Notes: a model not told the origin generated them from the letters alone. 64,000 nucleotides of DNA from Solibacillus sp. FSL R7-0682 (GCF_038005985.1 NZ_JBBOUI010000001.1:701501-765500), one strand, 5' to 3'. Counted from the first letter of the stretch, positions 46,449-56,151 are shown. Numbers and translations: made by a program.

Positions 46449-47591
46449 TCAAGATTCTGAGTTTAAATACGTCACAAATTTATTAATTGTATCGTTTTTT
46501 GCACGCTTTGATAGGTGCGTATAAATGTTGAGCGTTGTTTGCACATCTGTGTGACCTAATCGTTCTTGTACTTCTTTGACACTTGCACCGGCTTCGAAAA
46601 GTAAAGAGCAATGCACATGACGAAATGAGTGAACATGTGTATAGGGCAAGCTGTAATTATCGATGATTTTCATGAGCCACTTTCTAGGAACTGTTTGCTG
46701 CAACAAGCCATTTTGTTCGTTTGTAAAAATTAATTGGCTTTTGTCACTCGCATTTGGAAATTTGCCTTGCTGAATCTTTTTCCATTCTGATAAGATGCTG
46801 CATGTTTCATCATCGATTAAAAGCTGGCGTGAAGTATCGGTTTTCGTTGATTTAATATAAAGCTTGTTATTTTTACCTCTCGAAAGAGCTTTTGAAATGA
46901 ACAATTCGTTTGTATCAAAATTTAAATCCGCCCAGGTTAATGCAAGTGCCTCACCTTTACGGATACCTGAAAATGCAAGCAGATAGAAAAATGCGGTGAT
47001 TTGAGCGTTACCATATTGCTTTAAACACTGTAGAAAGTAAATTAGCTGCTCCTTTGAATAGTAGTTAACCTCAGTATCTAATACAGTAGAAGCTTTGGTT
47101 TTTGGAAGATCCACTAGCTTGAAGGGATTAGAACTGATGTACTCACGCTTAATTGCAAAATCTATCACTTTAGATGCATATGTTTTAACCATTCGAAACC
47201 TTTTTAGTTTCAAGGAACAGTCATCAACAAAGCTTTGGCAGATTGCTACACTCAGCTTCTCTATTCGGTAGTGACCTATTGCAGGTAAAATGTGATGCTT
47301 GAAAATGCCAAGGGTTTTGACAAAGGTACTTTCTTCAACAGTTCTTTCGTAGTGCTGAATCCAGACATTATATATATCCTCGTATGTTTCAGTTTTAGGC
47401 TTCTTATATTCCCCATTCTTAACTTCAACTCTTAATTGAGCTAATGCTAGGGTAGCTTCTTTTTTCGTTAGAAAACCACGTCTAGTAACGTGAATTTGTT
47501 TGCCTGTTTCGCTATCCATTCCTAAATAAAGTTTAAACATATAGTAGGTTTTGCCATCTTTTTTTGTATACGATTTAATATTGTCTTTCAT
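46449..47591 (-). CDS. Tyrosine recombinase (integrase) of island E3
   Basis: 380 residues, close relative of the E2 integrase: arm-binding domain (YTKKDGKTYYMFKLYLGMDS), core-binding region (YEDIYNVWIQHYERTVEEST), catalytic Arg in SGIRKGEALALTW, HSFRHVHCSLLFEAG, LGHTDVQTTLNIYTHL. Same distance and direction relative to its att core as in E2. GGAGG before the ATG at 47591 decides the start. Just outside, a tandem TCTGGCTA pair (46424-46442) replaces the ACCGATG pair of E2, so the two integrases probably have separate arm sites. No excisionase gene follows it, unlike E2. Confidence 0.92.
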   Translation of the reverse strand: MKDNIKSYTKKDGKTYYMFKLYLGMDSETGKQIHVTRRGFLTKKEATLALAQLRVEVKNGEYKKPKTETYEDIYNVWIQHYERTVEESTFVKTLGIFKHHILPAIGHYRIEKLSVAICQSFVDDCSLKLKRFRMVKTYASKVIDFAIKREYISSNPFKLVDLPKTKASTVLDTEVNYYSKEQLIYFLQCLKQYGNAQITAFFYLLAFSGIRKGEALALTWADLNFDTNELFISKALSRGKNNKLYIKSTKTDTSRQLLIDDETCSILSEWKKIQQGKFPNASDKSQLIFTNEQNGLLQQTVPRKWLMKIIDNYSLPYTHVHSFRHVHCSLLFEAGASVKEVQERLGHTDVQTTLNIYTHLSKRAKNDTINKFVTYLNSES

Positions 47592-47720
47592 TGAAATGCC
47601 TCCTAGAACCATACAGGGAAACTAGGGTACAGTTAATTTTGCTATTAACTATATTGTTAGTATAGCTGATAAAAAACCTTTTCCCAATAAATAAACTTTC
47701 TTTATTTTGGTAGCATTTAA

Positions 47721-47936
47721 AGAAGAAATAGACAGGCTAGACGTGTTAAAGAACAGAAAGGGCAATTTATTGGATCAACTCCTCGTATCACTATGGTTAT
47801 TATTAGAGATATTAAAAGAAGTTTTAAGGATATGCTTTATGAATCTATTTATATTCCTAAGAATAAACCCGATAAAGGAATTTTTAATAGAGAATATGTA
47901 CTAACTAAATTATCTGATATAATTAATGCATCTTGA
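47721..47936 (+). pseudogene. C-terminal gene remnant
   Basis: The frame opens after a stop at 47718 and reads STPRITMVIIRDIKRSFKDM, then YESIYIPKNKPDKGIFNREY to a stop at 47934. It looks like the end of a real protein without its beginning; ATG 47793 could start only 47 residues. The family is not recognised. Confidence 0.45.
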
Positions 47937-47952
47937 AATAAGGGGGCAAACC

Positions 47953-48930
47953 TTGAACGAACTATTACCTAATTTTTCACGATATACAAGTTCATGTACT
48001 GAGGAAGAAAAGGCTGAAATAATGTCAGTAATTGACACGCTTTTTAATGATAATGATTTGCTTAAAATTATAAAAGAGTTGGCAACAGTTACTGATGATT
48101 CTGAAGAGCCGCTACAAACACGAACAGATTCTTTAGATCGTATATTTCGATTTATTAAAGCTATTAATAACCCAAATCGAGTTAATGTCGTCAACAGCGA
48201 AAGGAATTTCCTGCCAATAATCAAAAAGTTCCAATTAGTTTTATTTGACTTACCAGGAGTTGGAGGAGAATTAAACAAAGCACACTACGGAATTGTTTGG
48301 GACTTAAAATTAACGCGAGATGAACTTCTTGTTATTATGACAAATAGCTATAAAGACTACAAACATATTGAAACATCTACACGATTCAATATTGGCCCTG
48401 TAGGTAACCAATCCTTAAGTACTTTTGTAATACTTGACCAAATTCAAACAATTAGTAGAAAGAAAATTATAGCTACTGTTTTCGATGGCCAAGAATTAAT
48501 TCTAAATGAAGCACAACAAAAACGTATCGATCGTTCAATTTCTTTATTAAGTACCAAAGAAATTCCACTTAGTGAATTTTTAATGAATAAAAAACGTAAG
48601 TTAATTCCAATTTTTGATGATTTTGAGGTGCAAATAGAACATCTTAATATGCCATTTAAAATTATTAGTCAAAGTAAATTTCATCTTTCCTATATGCTAT
48701 TTTTTGAAGATGATAGTACTAAGATTTTTAACATTAATTTTGAATTATCAACATTCGCTAATGCCAGTGAACATAGAAATGCAATACGTAGACTATTAAG
48801 AGCATTACCTACATATAGTGCAGCAGATTCTCCAGTTTTAATTGAATCATTAAAAGACGCACGTTTACGTATCTACAATGAAATCCTTTCTAAAAAAGTT
48901 TTATCTGAAAGTGAAATATCTACAAAATAA
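47953..48930 (+). CDS. Protein with MazF/PemK-like toxin domain
   Basis: 325 residues. The middle section (FQLVLFDLPGVGGELNKAHY, GIVWDLKLTRDELLVIM, then TFVILDQIQTISRKKII) follows the strand order of MazF/PemK-type RNA-cleaving toxins. Flanking this are an N-terminal helical region with SVIDTLFNDNDLLKIIKELA and a C-terminal beta region of unknown fold. It is much larger than a simple MazF and has no antitoxin gene directly beside it, so the domain may be a regulated effector. AGGGGG at 47941 favours the TTG at 47953 over the ATG at 47926. Confidence 0.55.
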   Translation: MNELLPNFSRYTSSCTEEEKAEIMSVIDTLFNDNDLLKIIKELATVTDDSEEPLQTRTDSLDRIFRFIKAINNPNRVNVVNSERNFLPIIKKFQLVLFDLPGVGGELNKAHYGIVWDLKLTRDELLVIMTNSYKDYKHIETSTRFNIGPVGNQSLSTFVILDQIQTISRKKIIATVFDGQELILNEAQQKRIDRSISLLSTKEIPLSEFLMNKKRKLIPIFDDFEVQIEHLNMPFKIISQSKFHLSYMLFFEDDSTKIFNINFELSTFANASEHRNAIRRLLRALPTYSAADSPVLIESLKDARLRIYNEILSKKVLSESEISTK

Positions 48931-49306
48931 AATTTATTTTATTTTTATTTAAATTTTATTGACAGATTTAAACCCTACTGTTATATTTAAATTAACAACT
49001 GTGCCTGTTGTGGGCAAAGAGTTATATTTTTTATAAGCCTGTTGTGGGCTAACAAAAACCTTCTTACATTAAGAGTAAGAAGGTTTTTTGTTTTCCAGAA
49101 AATTAAGTAGATCTCTCTATAAATTGTATTTTAATTAACTCCAATCTTTTTCGGTTATACAAGCAGTTAACGACATAAGATTCCGGCATTAAACTTATCT
49201 AGGAATGCTATGATGGATTAGTTTAATAAGTGGATGTAATGTCAACTCTTCATGGGGAGTGGAAAAGTGCGAAAGAAACAAACTGTGCATCAAGGATGTG
49301 ATTATT
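48931..49306. other. Gap with direct repeats and a terminator
   Basis: GCCTGTTGTGGGC occurs at 49003 and 49037, 34 bp apart. AAAAACCTTCTTAC pairs with GTAAGAAGGTTTTTT (49054-49090), a strong terminator. No gene is seen. Confidence 0.65.
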
Positions 49307-49669
49307 TTGGATACACAAAAGATAAATCTTTATGTGGATGATTTAAGAGATTGTCCGAATGGTTTTGTCGTTGCAAGAACGTTTCAAGAAGCAATTCACT
49401 TACTTGAAATTTACCAAGTAGACATACTTTCTCTTGACCATGATTTAGGAGAGGATCTACAAGGTAACCTATTGCCAACAGGTTATGACTTAGTAAAGTA
49501 TATTTGTGAAAAAGGGTTACGGGCAAACAAAATATATATTCATACGGACAACCCTGTTGGTAGAGAGAATATGTATCAAACGTTGCATGGGGCAAAACGA
49601 AGAGGTTTCATTGATTCAAATATTGAAATTTATCATTATCCGATTGCTAAAAATAAGTACTCTGGTTAG
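49307..49669 (+). CDS. Cyclic-phosphate-type receiver-domain protein
   Basis: 120 residues, a receiver-like fold: INLYVDDLRDCPNGFVVART at the N terminus with an acidic pair, then VDILSLDHDLGEDLQGNLLP with the central Asp cluster, GYDLVKYICEKGL and IYIHTDNPVGRENMYQTL. This matches the pattern of stand-alone receiver-like domains predicted to process cyclic nucleotide phosphates, which occur in phage-conflict loci. No histidine kinase or output domain is present. A TTG at 49307 with AAGGA 10 bases upstream gives the family-like N terminus; earlier starts are possible. Confidence 0.6.
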   Translation: MDTQKINLYVDDLRDCPNGFVVARTFQEAIHLLEIYQVDILSLDHDLGEDLQGNLLPTGYDLVKYICEKGLRANKIYIHTDNPVGRENMYQTLHGAKRRGFIDSNIEIYHYPIAKNKYSG

Positions 49670-49782
49670 TTATTTGCAAAGCATATGCTGCACATTCCAT
49701 CAAAACTATAGAGTGCTCAATAGAATCAAATAACTCTGTAAACTCTTCTCTATATCATAAATCCTCATTATTGAAGCAGCTC

Positions 49783-49834
49783 TTCAACTAACAAAGGCGA
49801 CTGCTCTATTGTGCAATCGCCTTTGTTAGTTGAA
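49783..49834. terminator. Long bidirectional hairpin
   Basis: TTCAACTAACAAAGGCGA (49783-49800) and its exact complement (49817-49834). It lies between converging genes, so it probably ends both transcripts. Confidence 0.7.
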
Positions 49835-49916
49835 GTATATTAAAATAAGAAAATGGCATATAATATAGCAGGTTTTTAAATCGGGATTGGCGTTATTTCA
49901 CAGGACATAAATATTT

Positions 49917-50315
49917 CTAATTGTCTTTCTTCATTGAATTCCTAAGATTTTCTACAAAAAAATACGGTGAGTTAGCAGTACCAAAATACGGATTAAAAGT
50001 AATTATCGGCTTTCCAGCCGAATCCAATTCAATTTTCGCAATAGCGGTTTGTTTCCCCGAACTAGACTTAAACCAATACTCCAATACGTTATCAACAATT
50101 ACCGCTTTAAAACCTCTGGCAGTGTTTTTGGCTATCTCATTTAATTCACTTTCCTTGAATCCAGCAAAAGTCTTTTCTGGATTAATTGCAGAATCAGAGA
50201 CAGTTTGGGCTATATCAGAAACCACGCTAGATGATATTTTCCCCTTTAGTACAGCATAACCAAGAAGTGCAGCTACCGGTATTACTAGCGGCTTAATCAT
50301 TTTTGACATTTTCAT
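49917..50315 (-). CDS. Hypothetical membrane-anchored protein
   Basis: 132 residues. A hydrophobic N-terminal segment (MIKPLVIPVAALLGYAVLKG) could be an anchor; the remainder is a small soluble domain (AIAKIELDSAGKPIITFNPY). No family recognised. GGGGGAAAG 8 bases before the ATG sets the start at 50315. Confidence 0.55.
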   Translation of the reverse strand: MKMSKMIKPLVIPVAALLGYAVLKGKISSSVVSDIAQTVSDSAINPEKTFAGFKESELNEIAKNTARGFKAVIVDNVLEYWFKSSSGKQTAIAKIELDSAGKPIITFNPYFGTANSPYFFVENLRNSMKKDN

Positions 50316-50571
50316 ATCGACACTTTCCCCCAGTTCTAATTTAATCAAGATTCCGTTTCATAAGAATATTTACTTCAGCGTAATCCGAATATTAAAAAAT
50401 GTCACTAAATTAATGACAGTTATATCAAATAATCAATTCATTGTTTACTAAAATTGCCCAAATAATATTTATACGAGCTTCATATCCTTATTTATAAAAT
50501 CATTTAGTTCTTCAACAAAAAAAGCCTTCGTTAGTTTGAATGCTCTCTTTCCAAAAATCTCGAGTTGCGTA

Positions 50572-50811
50572 TTAATAATCTGAACTGACTATGCTATTTC
50601 CACATTTGCATCTAATTGATATAGTGCTTTCTTTATTTGCATCTAATGTGTCACCGTTAGAGACTTCTATATCCAAGCCTTTTGAAAATCCATCCCTTAA
50701 TTCAATGACACAGTCGCATTTAGAACATTTAATAGTAAAAGGATAATCCCTATTTTCGTCTAAAATTATTGATACGATCCCAAGTAAAGCTGCTTTAATA
50801 AATGAATTCAT
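50572..50811 (-). CDS. Small zinc-ribbon protein
   Basis: 79 residues. After a short hydrophobic start (MNSFIKAALLGIVSIILDEN) there are paired CxxC motifs, IKCSKCDCVIEL and SIRCKCGNSIV, that would bind one zinc ion. Upstream GGGGGAAAAGTG is very like the leader of the gene at 50315, so both may share regulation. Function unknown. Confidence 0.55.
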   Translation of the reverse strand: MNSFIKAALLGIVSIILDENRDYPFTIKCSKCDCVIELRDGFSKGLDIEVSNGDTLDANKESTISIRCKCGNSIVSSDY

Positions 50812-51961
50812 CACTTTTCCCCCATAGTTTTGCGTACAATACGTATTATAATTTTCTTCAACTAATCTGCCCAATAGTAGAACAACCCAAGATTTAACAA
50901 CTCACTTAAACTTACGATGTTTCCATAAATATTCCTACAAAGATATTTAATCTTGGAACTTCGAATACATACTTTATCTATTTTTTATCCTTTTAACAGG
51001 GAAGTTAGTACTCTAATTAGCACTCATTTGTTGACTAACAATGTAAATTGTCATCATGTTAATTCACATGCTAATATGACTGTTAAAAATGTGGTGAGTA
51101 TATTAAATAGTTCTACATATCAATAAAAAAGGGCTGGTGAAAAGTATGCTTATCAGCAACCCAATTGTGTGTTTAATTTTCTTTTTGTACCAGACAAGTG
51201 GACGGGTTAGCAAATTTGGCATCTCTTTTTGGGATCAAAATGGGTAAGGGAGATTTAATACATGAAAAAGTACGAAGGGTGTATGCTGCTGTTTAAGCTA
51301 TAGTATAAAGTTACATTCTAAACAATTAAAAACATGTCTGATGGTGTATTAAAGAATATCGCAGTATACCACTTTTATAATATAAATATAGTAGATATTA
51401 TTGTTATCTGTTTTTACTAAAAAAATAAACCGCCCTCGCCCGCAAAGCTGAGAAGTGGTTTACTTTTTTACTTTTTACTCGCTAATCGCCTTTGAATCGA
51501 TTCTGCTTATTGCTAAGATTGCTTGGTGTACCACCACTAAACAGTCTTATTAATAATCAATTCATACCAAATTATAGCATGGTTTTTGGATTTTCTCTAA
51601 ACGATTTTAATTGAATTATTAATTTTGATGTTCTCAAGTATGTGTGATTTATCCCTAGTGAAATGTATGTTAAGTAACACTTTTACTACGCCTTTTAAAC
51701 GTGAATTATGCCCGCAAAGAATCCGTGGAAAACCTACCAGTAAACTTGATGTTTCAATAATCTTATCTCCCAGAAAAATCTAGTATTTCGATTGCGATAT
51801 GGCTCACCCTTTAATTACGAAATAAATGTTTATAAAACCATCGTTTAGTAGACATTTTGAAGAAGGAGCATAAATTAACGTTTACGCTCTGTTTTTTTAT
51901 TGCATTTGTCTATAAACTCGTCTATTATTAATTGTATATAAAACGTATAAGTTTGTAGAAA
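50812..51961. other. 1.1-kb gene-free stretch
   Basis: AT-rich. It contains a hairpin with GCTGGTGA/TTATCAGC arms (51135-51165) and a bidirectional terminator-like stem TAAACC..GGTTTA with A and T runs (51419-51475). No open frame with a ribosome site is seen. Confidence 0.5.
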
Positions 51962-52540
51962 GTGGTGTCGAAATTGGAACGAGTAATAGGATATTGTCGT
52001 GTTAGTACGGAAGATCAAAATTTAGATATGCAGGAGCAAGTAATTCAAAAATATGCAGATGAAAAAGGACTGGAGCTTATTATGTATGTAGAAAAGATAT
52101 CTAGCCGTAAAGTCGAAAGGCAAGAACTTGAACATGCGATGAAAGCTGCAACTAATGGAGATTTGTTTGTTGTGTATAAATTAGACCGTTTAGCTAGAAG
52201 TACAAAAGAACTTTTTACACTAACAGAACAACTAAAGGAAAAGGGAGTTGAATTTGTTTCAATAAACGATTCATTTGATACTACGACACCTACAGGTAAA
52301 GCTATGTTTGGTATGTTAGCTGTATTTGCTGAGTTTGAAAGGGATATTATTCAACAGAGAACAAAAGCAGGATTAGAAGCTGCGAAAAGGCGAGGACGTA
52401 TTGGTGGACGACCAGCTATTGATGAGAAGAAAAAGAAACAGGTAAGAGCCTTATTTGAAGCTGGTGAAAGTGCTAATGATATTGCTAAAGAATATGGAAT
52501 TGGTAGGGCTACGGTATATAAAATAGTAAATATAAAATAA
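51962..52540 (+). CDS. Serine recombinase (resolvase/invertase)
   Basis: 192 residues, the size of small resolvases/invertases. RVIGYCRVSTEDQNLDMQEQ has the nucleophile Ser, followed by YKLDRLARSTKELFTLTEQL, GKAMFGMLAVFAEFERDIIQ and QRTKAGLEAAKRRGRIGGRP, ending in a Hin-type helix-turn-helix (SANDIAKEYGIGRATVYKIV). It could invert or resolve nearby DNA; no flanking inverted repeat pair is identified. The start is uncertain between GTG 51962 and the in-frame TTG at 51974. Confidence 0.88.
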   Translation: MVSKLERVIGYCRVSTEDQNLDMQEQVIQKYADEKGLELIMYVEKISSRKVERQELEHAMKAATNGDLFVVYKLDRLARSTKELFTLTEQLKEKGVEFVSINDSFDTTTPTGKAMFGMLAVFAEFERDIIQQRTKAGLEAAKRRGRIGGRPAIDEKKKKQVRALFEAGESANDIAKEYGIGRATVYKIVNIK

Positions 52541-52779
52541 ACTAATTTGTATGCTTTTATTTTAAATAATTATTTCATAATATTGTAAGAGGATAATAAG
52601 AAGTATTCTGAAATTGTGAAGTACTTTTTGGAAAATATTAGCTAAGTAGTTAATTATAACGAAAAAGTGAATATATATCTTAAATATATTATTTACTTAA
52701 ATGCCAAATATAGTATAGAATTGAAATGAATAGTATGCCAAGATATTCCTGCGTTAAATTGTTGAAGTAAATTCAACGG

Positions 52780-53000
52780 TATAGTATTGACTCCCCACTA
52801 CATTGATGCGGCATTAACGCCATTCCTAATATCGCAACGCATGTTTGCATGTATACGAAGATGGCACTATTATCATCAATAAGTAGGTGCAGGGGGTAAT
52901 GGCTATTATTAGCCAGTTATGAAGAGTAGGAATAACTTGTAAGGGAGATTTCGACTTCTAAAATTCCGAGATTATGTGCAGGGGGAGGCGTAAGCCTTTA
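52780..53000 (+). ncRNA. Candidate retron msr-msd RNA
   Basis: Directly upstream of the membrane-protein/RT operon. It contains a chain of small hairpins (GGCATTAACGCC 52810-52821, TGGCTATTATTAGCCA 52900-52915) and the repeated motif GTGCAGGGGG (52887 and 52976). GACTCCCCAC (52789) could pair with the second copy (GTGCAGGGGGAG) as the a1/a2 stem that closes retron RNAs. Boundaries and branch point are not proven. The stretch 52541-52779 before it is AT-rich, without a gene. Confidence 0.5.
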
Positions 53001-53025
53001 ATAAATCATCGGAGGTACTGTTATA

Positions 53026-53289
53026 ATGAAGAAATTCTTTAAACGGAAAGCTATTCAGTCGGAGTCGTGTGAAAATGGAGGAGATTTAGCGAAGAAAAAA
53101 GGTGCTTTAGGGCAATTATTTAATCAGGGCACTTCTCTTTATGGGAAATGGTGCTTTGCAATTTTTGTCTTAGATATGTTTGTGCAACTTTTGAAAAAGC
53201 TATATATTGTGTTACCTTCAATAATACACTTCCTAGAATCCCTTGTTTCTACTCTTTCTTATCTTTATAAGAAGGAGTTTTTTTTATGA
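53026..53289 (+). CDS. Small membrane protein, probable retron partner/effector
   Basis: 87 residues. A basic N terminus (MKKFFKRKAIQSESCENGGD), then a hydrophobic region about 41-80 (WCFAIFVLDMFVQLLKKLYI, VLPSIIHFLESLVSTLSYLY) that could form two membrane helices. CGGAGG precedes the ATG. The stop overlaps the start of the reverse transcriptase (ATGA), so the two are translated together. Retrons encode toxic effectors next to the RT, some of them small two-helix membrane proteins; that role is inferred here. Confidence 0.6.
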   Translation: MKKFFKRKAIQSESCENGGDLAKKKGALGQLFNQGTSLYGKWCFAIFVLDMFVQLLKKLYIVLPSIIHFLESLVSTLSYLYKKEFFL

Positions 53290-54302
53290 ATTTTTCACAA
53301 AGTAAACTATATGGTTTATCTAACAAAAAGTATTTAGCTGAATTATTGTGGATCGATAAAGATAAATTAAGAAATATTGATGTAGAGTTTACGCCAATTA
53401 AATTCACATCACAAGTTAATGGGAAAAATAGAGTCCTGTACGATCAAAATCCTGAGTATAAGAAAGTTTTAAAGAAAATTGTAAACTTGCTATCTAAAGT
53501 AGAACTTCCCAAATATGCTTTTGGAGGAATAAAGGGGAGAAATTATATAGGTAATGCAGATGTACATAAAGGAAATAAGTTCCTATTGTTGTTAGATATA
53601 AGAGATTTTTTTCCTTCTACTAGAGATTCTTATATTTATAGTTTGTTTTATCACAAACTCAAAATGCCACAAGATATAGCTAAGATTTTTACGGATTTGG
53701 TATCAGTTCCTTTAGAGAGTGGTGGAGGTAGATATTTACCACAGGGATTTCCTACAAGCCCAATAATTAGTTTGTTTGCATACATAGATATGTATGAAGA
53801 AATTGCTGACTTAGCAAATAAGAATGATATGGATTTCAGTTGTTATTACGATGATTTAACTTTATCCTCAAATAAATTTATTCCAAAGAGTATGAAGAAA
53901 AATATATCAAGGATTATACAAAAATACGGATTCAAGGTACATCCTAATAAATCAAAACTAGTAATTCAAAAATTCACAAAAGTTACAGGAGTAATTTTAG
54001 ATAAAGATGATTTAAAAGTTCCTAAATCGCTATTTAAAAAATTACATGAAGCTTTCAATTTATTACATATTATGAATAGATCAAGTGGGGATTATAGGGC
54101 AGATGAATTTGTAGACATTTGTAACAAAGTACAAGGCTTAATAGCTGCAATCAAGAGTATAGAGCCGAATAGAAATTTAGAAATGTATAGTAATATGCTT
54201 AAATATATGAGAAAGAAATATGATATTCCGTATAGAAGAATTTCTATTTCTTCTAGTTTTAAGACTCCTGAAGCTAGTTTAATAAGAACTAATAAAACTT
54301 AA
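53286..54302 (+). CDS. Retron-type reverse transcriptase
   Basis: 338 residues, no maturase or endonuclease domain. RT motifs in order: FGGIKGRNYIGNADVH (79-94), LLLDIRDFFPS (101-111, first catalytic Asp), GRYLPQGFPTSPIIS (148-162), YYDD (187-190), GFKVHPNKSK (215-224) and VTG (233-235), the last typical of retron RTs. It would extend the 2'-OH of the msr RNA to make msDNA. A ribosome site AAGGAG lies in the loop-proximal arm of a small hairpin (TTCTTAT/ATAAGAA). Partner genes are the membrane protein before it and perhaps the EVE-HNH enzyme after it. Confidence 0.85.
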   Translation: MNFSQSKLYGLSNKKYLAELLWIDKDKLRNIDVEFTPIKFTSQVNGKNRVLYDQNPEYKKVLKKIVNLLSKVELPKYAFGGIKGRNYIGNADVHKGNKFLLLLDIRDFFPSTRDSYIYSLFYHKLKMPQDIAKIFTDLVSVPLESGGGRYLPQGFPTSPIISLFAYIDMYEEIADLANKNDMDFSCYYDDLTLSSNKFIPKSMKKNISRIIQKYGFKVHPNKSKLVIQKFTKVTGVILDKDDLKVPKSLFKKLHEAFNLLHIMNRSSGDYRADEFVDICNKVQGLIAAIKSIEPNRNLEMYSNMLKYMRKKYDIPYRRISISSSFKTPEASLIRTNKT

Positions 54303-54385
54303 GGTGTTTGTGTCGTTTTTATTATAGCTATCAAACTTAAATGTATAAATTTTATGGTTTGTAAATAAGTGGCAGAGGTGAACTT

Positions 54386-55987
54386 ATGAGTACGTGGATA
54401 TTTCAAGGAAATCCTGAAAGATTTAATGTAAATGATTATTTGTTAGATAATGATGAAATTTGGTGGTCTATTAGACAAAAACATTTAGCAGAAAAAATTA
54501 CAATTGGTGATGAAGTATTTATTTGGCGTTCTGATGGTGGAGAACGAGGTAGTGGTGGTATTGTTGCGAGAACTATAGCTCTTACGACTCCTGAACAGTA
54601 TGTGAATGATGGAGAAGCAGCAAACTATTGGTATGAAGATGTAAGTAATGATTCGTATTTAGCAGTTAAATTACAAGTAATTGAAGTGGATGTCATAGAA
54701 GGTCTAAATAGATTAGAGTTAGCGAAGCATCCAAAATTGCAAAATTTAATGATATTACGATTAAAACAAAATACCAATTACTTAATTGACGATGGACTAG
54801 CAAGTTATTTGAGACAACTTTGGTACGGAAAGTATCTGCCACTTGATAAAGATTTTGAGATAGACAAAGGGATTGTAAAGACTAGATTTAAAGTAGTAAC
54901 AGAGTTAAATCAAGTAAAGAATAATATTAAGCAATTTAATGAGGATTTGTCTGAATATGAAGAATTACGTAAACAACTAAAACAATTTCAGCAATGGTAC
55001 TATGTATTAGAAATGAATCTCTTCGCTCCAAGTAAGTTTATTGGATACCAAGAGATGAAAGGGCATATGTACACAGATAAAGAAGCTATTATAGGTTTAG
55101 ATGGGCGAGAAACTGTAAATGTATTGAAAGAGTATTTTATTCCGATTGATAATGAAGGCTTAAGGAAGCATCTTCAAAATCTGTTTCAAGGTGAACTAAG
55201 AAAAACCTATGAGATAAATGTCTTGAAAAGTGAAAAGCAAGTAATAGAGCTGCAATTTTCTAAAGAATATAAGGAAATAGATAAAAATCAGTTAATCAAA
55301 GATTTCCATAGAGCAATGTTAAGAATCTACGATAAATCTAAGGCTATTGGTTATACTCCATCTAAATTTAGACAAATGGTTGCTAATGAAGGTGGATTAC
55401 AAACAGCTAAAAAGCTTATAGGTAGTAAACAGTTATCAGATGGGTTTGCAGAGTTAGCTCAACTAGGGAGGCTAGATTTAACTGTAGAGGCATTAGTTTT
55501 AAAGATAGAAAATACAGTACTTTTCACAGAATCAGAATTAGAAACTGCTAGAGAAAGGCTAACTCAATTAGGCTTCTTTTTAGAAATTGAAGATGATGAA
55601 CATGATGACTTACTTTTGATTGTTGAAGATGACCTAGAAGCTTTGAGGATTGAAGAAGGTAACGGGATAGAAGGAGCAAAGAAAGCCTATCTTGTAAACA
55701 AATATGAGCGTAATTCAAAAAATCGTAAGAAGGCAATTAAAACGCATGGTTTAAATTGTTATGCCTGTGGATTTAATTTTGAAGAAGTGTATGGTGAACG
55801 AGGCAAAGAGTTTATAGAAATACATCATATTAAGCCGCTAAGCACTCTTGAAGAAGCTATAGAGATTAATCCCGAAACAGATTTATTTCCTTTATGTGCG
55901 AACTGTCATCGAATGGTACATAGGAGAAAAGATAATTATTTGAGTATTGAAGAACTCAAGGAGCTTATTCAAGAGCACAAGAGCTAA
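54386..55987 (+). CDS. EVE-domain HNH endonuclease (type IV restriction-like)
   Basis: 533 residues. N terminus STWIFQGNPERFNVNDYL .. GDEVFIWRSDGG is an EVE (PUA-like) domain that recognises modified bases in DNA. The middle (200-430) is mostly helical and not recognised. The C terminus is an HNH nuclease: AIKTHGLNCYACGFNF, FIEIHHIKPL with the catalytic His, LFPLCANCHRMVHRRK. Such EVE-HNH enzymes cut phage DNA carrying modified cytosines. The gene starts 83 bp after the RT stop with AGAGGTG upstream; it may belong to the retron operon or be an independent neighbour. Confidence 0.85.
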   Translation: MSTWIFQGNPERFNVNDYLLDNDEIWWSIRQKHLAEKITIGDEVFIWRSDGGERGSGGIVARTIALTTPEQYVNDGEAANYWYEDVSNDSYLAVKLQVIEVDVIEGLNRLELAKHPKLQNLMILRLKQNTNYLIDDGLASYLRQLWYGKYLPLDKDFEIDKGIVKTRFKVVTELNQVKNNIKQFNEDLSEYEELRKQLKQFQQWYYVLEMNLFAPSKFIGYQEMKGHMYTDKEAIIGLDGRETVNVLKEYFIPIDNEGLRKHLQNLFQGELRKTYEINVLKSEKQVIELQFSKEYKEIDKNQLIKDFHRAMLRIYDKSKAIGYTPSKFRQMVANEGGLQTAKKLIGSKQLSDGFAELAQLGRLDLTVEALVLKIENTVLFTESELETARERLTQLGFFLEIEDDEHDDLLLIVEDDLEALRIEEGNGIEGAKKAYLVNKYERNSKNRKKAIKTHGLNCYACGFNFEEVYGERGKEFIEIHHIKPLSTLEEAIEINPETDLFPLCANCHRMVHRRKDNYLSIEELKELIQEHKS

Positions 55988-56151
55988 TTCTAAAAGTGTT
56001 ATGATGGCGATGCTTATTCGATAATCAGTAAAACTGTTGCTAAAACTAATTTTTTCCTGTCAAATAACATCACTTAGAATAGTAAATGGAACGGGGGAGC
56101 CAAGTGCCTATCTCGATTTTCTTGTGTATATAGGTAATGTAAGGTTATTAA

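Noticed and set aside
47707-47904. 65-codon open frame starting near 47707
   Set aside because: The other frame (47721-47936) reads as the end of a real protein, so this one is a shadow of that remnant.
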